Below, in pieces: positions 34,336 to 42,068 of a stretch of DNA of 42,068 nt (the stretch's first letter is position 1; each line of letters begins with the position of its first letter). Made by a program: the position numbers and the translations under genes. The stretch is from an uncultured Lachnospiraceae bacterium (GTDB lineage Bacteria > Bacillota > Clostridia > Lachnospirales > Lachnospiraceae). A model generated the notes under the pieces. That model ran no database searches. It saw only the letters and a list, made by a program, of their open reading frames with translations, and had not been told where the DNA came from. Location: positions 1-42,068 of the forward strand of contig CAMNMC010000064.1 in the NCBI GenBank assembly GCA_946544235.1, in the 5' to 3' direction.

Positions 34336-36609
34336 ATGATAATAGTACCGATATATGACACACTTCTGCTTCCAGATGTGACATTTTATTTTAAGAAGGA
34401 CGTAATAGACAGCTGGAATATCGGCGAGCTTTCTGCCGGCAAGGAGATAGCTTTTGCCATGCTGAAGGATGATTACAGTATGACTGATCTGACGCCTGAT
34501 TCCTTCTTCCCTATCGGCGTTGCTGCCAAGGTTGAAAATATAGATAATGAGGGAAATATCAGGGTCCGTACCACCGACAGGGTGGAGCTTTCCGATATTT
34601 CCGTTAAAAAGGGTAAGATTAAGGCTGAACTCAGCTTCAGATTTGAGGTTGAGGATATTCTTGAGGATGAGAGACAGGAAATATTTGAAACCATCAAGAA
34701 TGATTATCTCCGCTTTGTTCAGAATTTCCAGTGGGGGCTCTGGGCAAGGGGCTTTATCCTTCAGTGGAAAAATATGAATGAGCTTGCCTGCGCGATGGCA
34801 GGATATTTCAGCGTGACCTGGGAGGAGAAATACGCGATAATCGAAACCGATTCTCTAAGAGATCGTTATGTCCTTATCGAGAAGATGGCCTATGAATTTA
34901 TAGAGATGGCCAAGGTTCAGAGCGGCGCTGAGGAGACGCAGAAGGAGGAGCATGAGAAGCTTTACCGTGAAAATGCTCTGAAGAAGCAGATAGATATACT
35001 CCAGAAGGAGCTTGATGAGATGCATCCGGAAAATGTATCCGATCTCAGAAAGTTCCGCAAGCTGATAGATGAGTCAGGTATGAACGAGACCGCCCGTAAA
35101 GAAGCTGATAAGGTTCTGAACCGTATGAAGCAGGAAGGACAGGACGGTCATGAATATGGTATGCTCTATGACTATCTTGATTTTGTGACGGCTCTTGACT
35201 GGAAGACTGCTGAGCCGGGTGAGATAGACCTTAAGAAGGCTGAGGAGATACTGGATGCCGATCATTACGGTCTGAAGAAGGTCAAGGAGAGGATAGTTCA
35301 GCAGATGGCTGTTATGGCTCTGAACAAGAAGCAGTCCGGTTCGATAATCCTCTTCGTCGGTGCTCCGGGTACCGGTAAGACCAGTCTCGGACAGAGTATC
35401 GCAGCAGCTCTCGGAAGAAAATACGTACGTATCAGTCTTGGCGGTGTCAGAGACGAGGCTGAGATTAGAGGACACAGAAGAACCTACATCGGCGCCATGC
35501 CGGGAAGGATCATGGAGGGCATGAAGAGAGCAGGCTCATCCAATCCTGTAATGGTTCTGGATGAGGTTGATAAGCTTGTCAGAGATTTCGGCGGAGATCC
35601 GGCTTCGGCACTTCTCGAAGTACTTGATCCTGAGCAGAACAATTCATTTACCGATCATTACATGAATGTTCCGTATGATCTGTCGAATGTTCTCTTTGTC
35701 TGCACTGCAAACTCTATAGATACTATACCTGAACCGCTGCTTAACAGAATGGAGCTGATCAGCTTCAATGGTTATACTGCGGTTGAGAAGTTCAATATAG
35801 CACGTAAGCATCTGATCCCTAAGGCCATGAAGCAGATGGGCATCAAGGCCAAAAATCTCAGGATCACAGATGCGGCTGTAAAGAAGATAATTGAGGATTA
35901 TACGGCTGAAGCAGGTGTAAGAGGTCTTAAGAAGCAGATAGACAACCTCTGCAGATATGCGGCTGTTAAGCTTGTTAAGGGTGAGGAGGAAAGCATCTCA
36001 GTTACTCCTAAGAGACTCAAGGAGTTCCTCGGACGTAAGGTACTCAGCCATGATACCATAGAGAAAACAACCATCCCGGGCATTGTAACAGGTCTGGCGT
36101 GGACCATGGCCGGTGGTGAGATACTCTTCATAGAGACCAAGAAGGTCAAGGGTAACGGTAAGGTTACGATCACAGGACAGCTTGGTGATGTCATGAGGGA
36201 ATCCGTGGAAATAGCGATAAGCCTTGTTAAGGGCATGCTTCCAAAGGAAACCGGAGACCTTGCAGAATGCGACCTTCACATTCATGTTCCTGAGGGCGCT
36301 GTTCCGAAGGACGGTCCGTCGGCGGGTATCACGATAGTTACGGCACTTTACTCACTCTTTACCGGTAAGAAGGTTGATCCGAAATTTGCGATGACAGGTG
36401 AGGTTTCCCTTCGTGGAAATATAATGCCTATCGGAGGCCTTCCTGAGAAGCTTATGGCAGCTGTCCGCGCAGGCGTTAAGACTGTATTTATCCCTGAGAA
36501 GAATGTTCAGGATCTTGAAGATGTCGCAGATGAGGTAAAAGCAGAGCTGGAGATAATACCTGTGAAGAAGATCACGGACGTGATTTCAGCGGTTGGACTC
36601 ATGCAGTGA
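34336..36609 (+). CDS. lon: ATP-dependent protease Lon
   Basis: 757-aa cytoplasmic AAA+ serine protease. The N-terminal substrate domain (1-190) is divergent from the classical LAN sequence, beginning IIVPIYDTLLLPDVTFYF. A coiled-coil linker (195-290) leads to the AAA+ module with Walker A GAPGTGKT (342-349) and Walker B VMVLDEVDK. The C-terminal protease domain has catalytic S662 (KDGPSAG) and K705 (GLPEKLMAA), 43 residues apart as in E. coli. GAGGAGG lies 6 nt before the ATG at 34336, which is preferred to the ATG at 34315. Followed by a terminator. Confidence 0.95.
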   Translation: MIIVPIYDTLLLPDVTFYFKKDVIDSWNIGELSAGKEIAFAMLKDDYSMTDLTPDSFFPIGVAAKVENIDNEGNIRVRTTDRVELSDISVKKGKIKAELSFRFEVEDILEDERQEIFETIKNDYLRFVQNFQWGLWARGFILQWKNMNELACAMAGYFSVTWEEKYAIIETDSLRDRYVLIEKMAYEFIEMAKVQSGAEETQKEEHEKLYRENALKKQIDILQKELDEMHPENVSDLRKFRKLIDESGMNETARKEADKVLNRMKQEGQDGHEYGMLYDYLDFVTALDWKTAEPGEIDLKKAEEILDADHYGLKKVKERIVQQMAVMALNKKQSGSIILFVGAPGTGKTSLGQSIAAALGRKYVRISLGGVRDEAEIRGHRRTYIGAMPGRIMEGMKRAGSSNPVMVLDEVDKLVRDFGGDPASALLEVLDPEQNNSFTDHYMNVPYDLSNVLFVCTANSIDTIPEPLLNRMELISFNGYTAVEKFNIARKHLIPKAMKQMGIKAKNLRITDAAVKKIIEDYTAEAGVRGLKKQIDNLCRYAAVKLVKGEEESISVTPKRLKEFLGRKVLSHDTIEKTTIPGIVTGLAWTMAGGEILFIETKKVKGNGKVTITGQLGDVMRESVEIAISLVKGMLPKETGDLAECDLHIHVPEGAVPKDGPSAGITIVTALYSLFTGKKVDPKFAMTGEVSLRGNIMPIGGLPEKLMAAVRAGVKTVFIPEKNVQDLEDVADEVKAELEIIPVKKITDVISAVGLMQ

Positions 36610-36673
36610 TATGGTGCAATTTAATGTACCGTATCAGTATTGTAAGGTCATTTACAATTGAATAAAAAAGTAT

Positions 36674-36724
36674 AAACGTCTATAATGGATTTAGTTGAAA
36701 TATGTGTCTGTTATAGACGTTTTT
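36674..36724 (+). terminator. Rho-independent terminator after lon
   Basis: A 12-bp stem (36674-36685 with 36711-36722) ends in a T-run. Confidence 0.75.
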
Positions 36725-36775
36725 ATATAACAGGAGCTGCGTTCCTGTTATATAAAGCCCTTCGGGGGATGCGTC
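36725..36775. repeat. Terminator-linked dispersed repeat, copy B
   Basis: TATATAACAGGA pairs perfectly with TCCTGTTATATA as a hairpin with a 7-nt loop (about 36724-36754). The 15-mer GTTCCTGTTATATAA (36741-36755) and GGATGC (36767-36772) repeat copy A at 21277-21325. Confidence 0.6.
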
Positions 36776-36802
36776 AATAATTAAAAGGTTTTGGGTGGGA
36801 AG

Positions 36803-39800
36803 ATGTCAGCAAAGATTGATTTTATAATCGGTGGATCCGGCACGGGCAAATCCACTTATCTTAAGGAAAGATTTGCGGATGAGGCTGTAAAGAATCCGGA
36901 TAAAAAATACATAATGATAGTACCTGAGCAGGCAGCAAGTACTGTGGAGAGAGACATGGTGAAGATCATGTCTCTTCGTCATGGCAGGATAGGCTTTATG
37001 AATATCGATATCATAGGTATCAGCCGTCTTGCTTATAAAATATTTGACGAACTCGCAGTGAAGGTCGGAGGGATCCTCTCCGATGCGGGTAAGAGCATGC
37101 TGATCCGTCTCGTTGCAGGAAGGACCGATCTCAGGATATATAAGAACAGTATCGACAAGGAAGGCTTTATCGCCGAGACCAAGTCGCTTATGTCAGAGCT
37201 GTTTCAGTATAATATTTCCAAGGAAGATATTGAGAGCCTGATCACGGAGCTTGAAAGGACCGGGGACAATACGGTTCTTCTCGAAAAGCTTTCAGATATG
37301 GCTGCAATCTACAGGGGCTTTGAGGAAAGGCTGTCAGAGGATGACGGAACTCTTCCGGCTGAGAAGACGGTTGCATATCTTCTGAAAAAGCTGGGAGATA
37401 AAAAATGCAGTTTACTGGATGATGCGGTGATAGCCTTTGACGGCTTTACCGGTTATACACCTTCGCAGTACAGTCTGATCGAGGAGCTGGCGAAGCGTGC
37501 CGTGAGAATGAGCTTTGTGATAACGATGGATGAATACATCATCCGAAGCGGCAGAGCGGTAAATGATTACGAGCTGTTTTATCTCTCGTATGTTACATAT
37601 ACCAAGATATGTGCTCTTGCCGAAAAAAACGGTCAAAAAGCAGACACCCTTCTCATGGCAGACAATAAGAGACATATGAAGGATACTATGCTTCATGCTC
37701 TTGAGCGGAAACTGTTTCGTGTGCCTGTGAAACCTTATGAGGGGGATTATTATCAGGCAGGGCGTGAAGGAGTGACGCCGGGCAGCGTTAAGAATGCCGG
37801 TGAAGATGCTGCGGCAACTGGCAATGATGCAGAACTAGTTGGCGACATTGGTAAAAATAGCAAAGATGCTGCGGTAGTAAGTGAATATTCATCGGAAACC
37901 GGTGGCGTTGGCGAAAACGTCAATGTTGTTAAAACGGTTGGCGGAAAAGAAGTAGATGGCAAAAATTACATCCGCCTCTGGGAGTGTCGTGATCCGGAGG
38001 AGCAGCTTTCATGTATCGCACAGGAAATACGTAGAAAGGTGAGAGAGGAAGGTCTGAGATACAGAGATATTGCGGTTCTTGCACCGAATCTTGAGGAGAT
38101 GTCGGGAAGCTTTGACAAGATATTTGAGATGTATGATATTCCTTTCTTCCCGGACTATACCAGAAGGCTCAGAAACAGCCCTTTTACTGAAGCAATCATT
38201 TCGCTTCTGAATGCCGAAGAGAAGAATTATGATTATGATTCGATGTTCTCACTTCTCAAGACCGGCGTTATGACCAGCCTTGACAGAGAGACCATATCAT
38301 TATTGGAAAACTATGCGATAGCAAGAAATGTCAAGGGCTTCAGACGCTGGAGCAGGAGCTTTTCGTATTTTAATAATAATACAGATATTTACGAGGCGGA
38401 GGAGGAAGCACGTAAGAAGCTGATGGAGCCTCTTGCAAAGGTTCACGCAGGCTTTATCGGCGGCGGAAAAACAGTTGGTGATCTTATAAGCGCCATAAGG
38501 CTGTTTATGGAGGAAAACCATTATGAGGAGAAGATTGCCGAAGCGTCAGTGAGACTGGAAAAAGATGGTGATATTCCTCTTTCGAACGTCTACAGCTCTC
38601 TATACGAGAATCTGGATCTGTTCTTACTAAAAATGCAGGAGGTACTTGGGAACGAGAAGGTCAGCCTCAGGGAATTTGCGGAGATATTTAAGACCGGTAT
38701 AGGGGAAATACGTATCGGAACCATCCCTGCCGTTTTGGACAGTGTAACGGTGGGTGATATCGAAAGAACCAGAGTGCCGGAGGTTAAGGTTATATTTCTC
38801 ATTAATCTCAATGACGGAGTGGTTCCGAAACCAGGCAAACCGGCGAAGATACTGACAGATAATGATAAGGACAGGATAGAGGAGCTGTTTGACAGGCTCG
38901 GAATAGACAAAACGCTTGCACCGAACGAGAAGAAGAGCCTTTATATAGAACAGTTTTATCTCTATCTCTGCATGACCAAGCCGACCAGAGAGCTGATCCT
39001 CAGCTACTGCAAGATGAGCAGGTCGGGCGAGGAGCTTGAAAAATCATATATTATTTCGAGACTTCAGGGAATCTTCAGCAGGCTTTCCACTGAGAAGAGA
39101 AGTCCGGAAAGATTCATGGGAACCGAAAAAACGGATGCGTATTTCTTTACGGAAATGATGAGAGAAGCGCTGTATGGAGGTGGTCTGGAGAGTACCGCTA
39201 TAGATATGTCGGGTGGTGATACGGCAGGAATGAACGGTATTGAGGCGGAGAAGCATGGAGGAGATGCGACCGGTTGTGGCAGTACGGGTATTGCTGCCGG
39301 AGCAGGTGGATATTCATGGGCTGACGCGGCGGTGCTGTATTCTATCTTTAGAGACAGGAAGAGGATAGTTGATACTGCTGCAGGCTATGGCAGGGATGAT
39401 AAGAGACTCTCGGAGGAGGCTGTTGAAGCTGCCAGGAGGAGTCTTATGTCTCAGTCTGTATCAAAGCTTGAAGAGTATGCAAACTGCGAGTATAAGTTTT
39501 TCCTGAACCACCTTCTGAAGCTGGAGGAGAGGGAAAGCTATTCGTTTGATCCGCTTCAGTTCGGAAATATAATCCATTCCGCTCTGGAAGGGCTTTTCAG
39601 GGAGATGGACGGTAAGAGTCTGCAGGAAACCTATGACAGATGGAAGAATATTTCCGATGAAGAGATCTCAAAGAAGATGCGTAATGCCATTGATACGCAG
39701 TTCAGATCGAAATCGGATGAACTGCTGGCGCCTGACGGAACCATCCTTGCCGAGGGCATGAGCAGATTTATCATGAACAGCATCTATCAGCTGGGGGAGA

Positions 39801-40687
39801 GGACTGCCAGAAATCTTTCAAGGCATATCCGCGGCGGAGCAATGAGCCCGAGATTCTACGAGGAAAAATTTGACAGTAAGGACAGCTTTGAAAACTCCGG
39901 TGTCAGTATCCCGGGAGTTGCGGGAAGGATCAAGTTTACCGGCAAGATAGACCGCGCCGATATTTACGAGGACGGCGATAATGTATATTTAAGAATAGTT
40001 GATTACAAGACCGGAAATAACAGCTTTACATACACGGATCTTCTGTATGGAAGGCAGCTTCAGCTGACTGCATATCTCTCGGTAATGCAGGAAAAGGTCA
40101 GGATACTCTATGAACGGGCAGGCCGGAAGGTGAATGTCATACCGGTCGGAATGTATTATTATCCGGTCAGTAATCCGATCATAACGAGGCCGGAGGATAT
40201 GAGTGAAGAGGCTGTTCAGAAGGCAATCACGCAGGAACTCAGACTAAAGGGTATCGCCTCATCGGAGCCGGAGCATCTGGAACTTCAGGAGAAAGGCATC
40301 TCGGATCCGGAATTTCGAAAGGGAGGCGCTGCAAATATACTGGCTCTTGATTTTTATACAAGGAAGTTTGGTGAAAACGAAGCCGGAAGCGTGAAGGGCG
40401 ACCATCTTACGGTAAGTCCTGACGAATTTAAATATATTGAAAGCTATGCAAAACTGAAGATGACGGAACTGACAAAGGACATGTTTGAGGGAAATATAGT
40501 TAAAGATCCGATAAGGTCAGGCACAAATACAGCCTGCAGCTGGTGTCCTTACAGGGATGTCTGCCGTTTTGATCCGGTGAACCGCGATAACAGAGTGAAT
40601 TTCATCCCGCAGAGCAAAGAAAAAGAAGCATTTGATATGATAATAAACAGAGGGGGAGCGGCGTTAACAGGTGGTAAATTGGAATAA
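36803..40687 (+). CDS. addB: Helicase-nuclease AddB subunit
   Basis: 1294-aa AddB (RexB type), partner of AddA in double-strand-break repair. The Walker A is GGSGTGKST near the N-terminus, followed by MIVPEQAASTVERDM and the inactive helicase-like core. The C-terminal nuclease domain has VDYKTGNNS, and the Fe-S cluster cysteines are one in EYANCEYKFFL (about residue 894) and three in TACSWCPYRDVCRF. Two G/D/A-rich low-complexity insertions lie at bases 37757-37963 and 39172-39318. ATG 36803 is chosen; a TTG at 36791 is possible. The last 17 bp overlap addA. Confidence 0.94.
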   Translation: MSAKIDFIIGGSGTGKSTYLKERFADEAVKNPDKKYIMIVPEQAASTVERDMVKIMSLRHGRIGFMNIDIIGISRLAYKIFDELAVKVGGILSDAGKSMLIRLVAGRTDLRIYKNSIDKEGFIAETKSLMSELFQYNISKEDIESLITELERTGDNTVLLEKLSDMAAIYRGFEERLSEDDGTLPAEKTVAYLLKKLGDKKCSLLDDAVIAFDGFTGYTPSQYSLIEELAKRAVRMSFVITMDEYIIRSGRAVNDYELFYLSYVTYTKICALAEKNGQKADTLLMADNKRHMKDTMLHALERKLFRVPVKPYEGDYYQAGREGVTPGSVKNAGEDAAATGNDAELVGDIGKNSKDAAVVSEYSSETGGVGENVNVVKTVGGKEVDGKNYIRLWECRDPEEQLSCIAQEIRRKVREEGLRYRDIAVLAPNLEEMSGSFDKIFEMYDIPFFPDYTRRLRNSPFTEAIISLLNAEEKNYDYDSMFSLLKTGVMTSLDRETISLLENYAIARNVKGFRRWSRSFSYFNNNTDIYEAEEEARKKLMEPLAKVHAGFIGGGKTVGDLISAIRLFMEENHYEEKIAEASVRLEKDGDIPLSNVYSSLYENLDLFLLKMQEVLGNEKVSLREFAEIFKTGIGEIRIGTIPAVLDSVTVGDIERTRVPEVKVIFLINLNDGVVPKPGKPAKILTDNDKDRIEELFDRLGIDKTLAPNEKKSLYIEQFYLYLCMTKPTRELILSYCKMSRSGEELEKSYIISRLQGIFSRLSTEKRSPERFMGTEKTDAYFFTEMMREALYGGGLESTAIDMSGGDTAGMNGIEAEKHGGDATGCGSTGIAAGAGGYSWADAAVLYSIFRDRKRIVDTAAGYGRDDKRLSEEAVEAARRSLMSQSVSKLEEYANCEYKFFLNHLLKLEERESYSFDPLQFGNIIHSALEGLFREMDGKSLQETYDRWKNISDEEISKKMRNAIDTQFRSKSDELLAPDGTILAEGMSRFIMNSIYQLGERTARNLSRHIRGGAMSPRFYEEKFDSKDSFENSGVSIPGVAGRIKFTGKIDRADIYEDGDNVYLRIVDYKTGNNSFTYTDLLYGRQLQLTAYLSVMQEKVRILYERAGRKVNVIPVGMYYYPVSNPIITRPEDMSEEAVQKAITQELRLKGIASSEPEHLELQEKGISDPEFRKGGAANILALDFYTRKFGENEAGSVKGDHLTVSPDEFKYIESYAKLKMTELTKDMFEGNIVKDPIRSGTNTACSWCPYRDVCRFDPVNRDNRVNFIPQSKEKEAFDMIINRGGAALTGGKLE

Positions 40688-42068
40688 AGAACAAAAGGCT
40701 GTAATAGAAAGCCGCAAACTGAATACTCAGATACTTGTATCAGCAGCTGCCGGTTCGGGCAAGACTGCCGTGCTTGTCGAGCGCATACTTCAAAGCCTTC
40801 TTGATAAGGTTGATGACGAGTATGTGAATGATATTGACGATTTTCTGGTTGTAACCTTCACAAGGGCGGCAGCGGCTCAGATGAAGGATAAGATCACAAA
40901 AAAGATCGGCGAAATGCTGTCGGAGGAAGGTGCGAAGGAATATCCGGACAGGAAAAAGCTTGATCATCTGGCCAAGCAGCAGATTGCAGTCGGAAGAGCG
41001 GATATATGCACACTGGACAGCTTTTCGGCAAAGGTTGTAAGAGAAAATTTCAGCGTAATAAATATCGATCCGGCTTTTACAACGGTCGAGGGCGATATGA
41101 TGAAGCTGGTCAAGGATGATGTTATTGATGAGATGCTTGGCGAGCTTTTCAGCGGAAATGACGGAAAATACGTTAAGGCGGAGGATTTTGCGCTTCTGGC
41201 AGGTGTATTTTTCAAAAAGACCGATGATGCCGAGCTGAAGAAGGTCTTCTTCGATATCATGAGAGTCGCTGAGACCATGCCGGATCCGGTGAAATGGCTG
41301 GAGGAATGCCGCATAAAGGAGGGCGAAGACAGAGAGAAAAGCTTTAACAGCCTTCCGTGGGTCGGCCTTCTGATGGATGATATTCGGGGCAGGATGGAGT
41401 CTGCACTCAGTGTTAATGACAAGGTTATAAGGATTGCGGAGAGACTGAAAGAGGAAGCAGTAAGTGACGAGGAATTGAAGAACTCCGCAAAGATGCTGGA
41501 AAAGGCGAAGAAGGACAGAGAATTGATCGAGAGATATATTCTTTCGGCTGACAGAAGGAGAGGCGGCTCCTACAGAAGCTTCCTTAATATGCTGGGCTCA
41601 TGGTCTTTCGACAATAACAGCAAGAAGGATGATTCGGAGTATACCCGTGAACGTTCAAAATATTCATTAAAGACCGGCATGATAGGCTCTGTTATGAATG
41701 TGGTTCTGGGCAGGGGCAAGGTGCAGGATGTTGATTCTGTAATGAGTGATATTTATGATAACTCGGCAAAGTGGATCGATATCATAGTTGATTTCTGCCT
41801 TGAGTATTATGAGAGAGCCATGGCTGAAAAGCATCGTCGCAGGCAGTATGAATTCAGTGATATTGCGCATTTCGCGCTGAAGATACTTTCCGAAAATGAG
41901 AAGACTGCAAAGCAGTTTACGATGAAATATAAATACATATACATCGATGAATATCAGGACAGTAACTATATTCAGGAGGATATGGTAAATGCCATTGCTT
42001 CCTTCAGAAACGGACATCCGTCGAATATCTTCATGGTTGGTGATGTGAAGCAGAGCATCTACAGATTC
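40671..42068 (+). CDS. addA: Helicase-nuclease AddA subunit (5' part, cut by window end)
   Basis: The first 466 codons of AddA, the UvrD-type helicase and nuclease that with AddB resects DNA ends for RecA. N-terminus MVNWNKEQKAVI, Walker A SAAAGSGKTAVLVER, motif Ia VVTFTRAAAAQMKDKI, motif II IYIDEYQDSN and GDVKQSIYRF at the window edge. A GTG start at 40671 is the only choice because TAA lies in frame two codons earlier. AGAGGGGGAG is about 12 nt upstream inside addB, and the genes overlap by 17 bp, so they are coupled. The C-terminal helicase and nuclease parts lie beyond the window. Confidence 0.95.
   Translation, partial: MVNWNKEQKAVIESRKLNTQILVSAAAGSGKTAVLVERILQSLLDKVDDEYVNDIDDFLVVTFTRAAAAQMKDKITKKIGEMLSEEGAKEYPDRKKLDHLAKQQIAVGRADICTLDSFSAKVVRENFSVINIDPAFTTVEGDMMKLVKDDVIDEMLGELFSGNDGKYVKAEDFALLAGVFFKKTDDAELKKVFFDIMRVAETMPDPVKWLEECRIKEGEDREKSFNSLPWVGLLMDDIRGRMESALSVNDKVIRIAERLKEEAVSDEELKNSAKMLEKAKKDRELIERYILSADRRRGGSYRSFLNMLGSWSFDNNSKKDDSEYTRERSKYSLKTGMIGSVMNVVLGRGKVQDVDSVMSDIYDNSAKWIDIIVDFCLEYYERAMAEKHRRRQYEFSDIAHFALKILSENEKTAKQFTMKYKYIYIDEYQDSNYIQEDMVNAIASFRNGHPSNIFMVGDVKQSIYRF

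Overview
The window looks like the chromosome of a low-to-moderate GC anaerobic Firmicute, most likely a Lachnospiraceae member of the Butyrivibrio / Lachnospira / Roseburia type. This is inferred from protein character (AddAB rather than RecBCD, a SEC-C methionine aminopeptidase, LicD clusters, secreted proteins with tandem WW-type repeats), strong AGGAGG ribosome binding sites and sigma-A promoters. No phylogenetic test was possible. I found no rRNA, tRNA, CRISPR, transposase or prophage gene.

Region 1 (0-7.4 kb) is a cell-surface glycan locus. A six-gene minus-strand operon runs from an IspD/TarI-type cytidylyltransferase through LicD, a GT4 glycosyltransferase, a TagD-type cytidylyltransferase and a second LicD to a GT2 glycosyltransferase. 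Each cytidylyltransferase gene overlaps the LicD gene behind it, so the operon looks like two donor-synthase/phosphotransferase pairs. Divergent from it are two membrane acyltransferase-3 proteins. Region 2 (7.4-10.7 kb) holds methionine aminopeptidase, a nested inverted-repeat element, and a GT2/PAP2-phosphatase pair.

Region 3 (10.7-18.0 kb) is a plus-strand series: polyphosphate kinase, an orphan sensor histidine kinase, a GerMN lipoprotein and ComEC. ComEC carries a D/S/G-rich insertion in its metallo-beta-lactamase domain.

Region 4 (18.0-27.7 kb) is the accessory part. It has three classes of tandem DNA repeat (73 bp, 41 bp, and a 16-copy CAGA tract inside a promoter-to-terminator unit), a PD-(D/E)XK-like protein, a mini-kinase, an XRE regulator with its membrane partner, a zinc-ribbon membrane protein and a DUF3737 beta-helix protein. 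It also has two large secreted proteins with the same WW-repeat wall-binding domain. In one the repeats are fused to an ABC-type solute-binding domain. In the other they are fused to an NlpC/P60-like hydrolase domain whose promoter carries a perfect WalR-type box.

Region 5 (27.7-42.1 kb) is housekeeping: rpsT, a Na/phosphate cotransporter with a PhoU-like tail and holA on the minus strand, then glgB, lon, addB and the 5' part of addA on the plus strand. addA runs off the window. The comEC-holA-rpsT neighbourhood common in Firmicutes appears split by the accessory region. A 159-bp imperfect palindrome lies between glgB and lon, and a terminator-linked dispersed repeat occurs before both addB and the solute-binding fusion gene.
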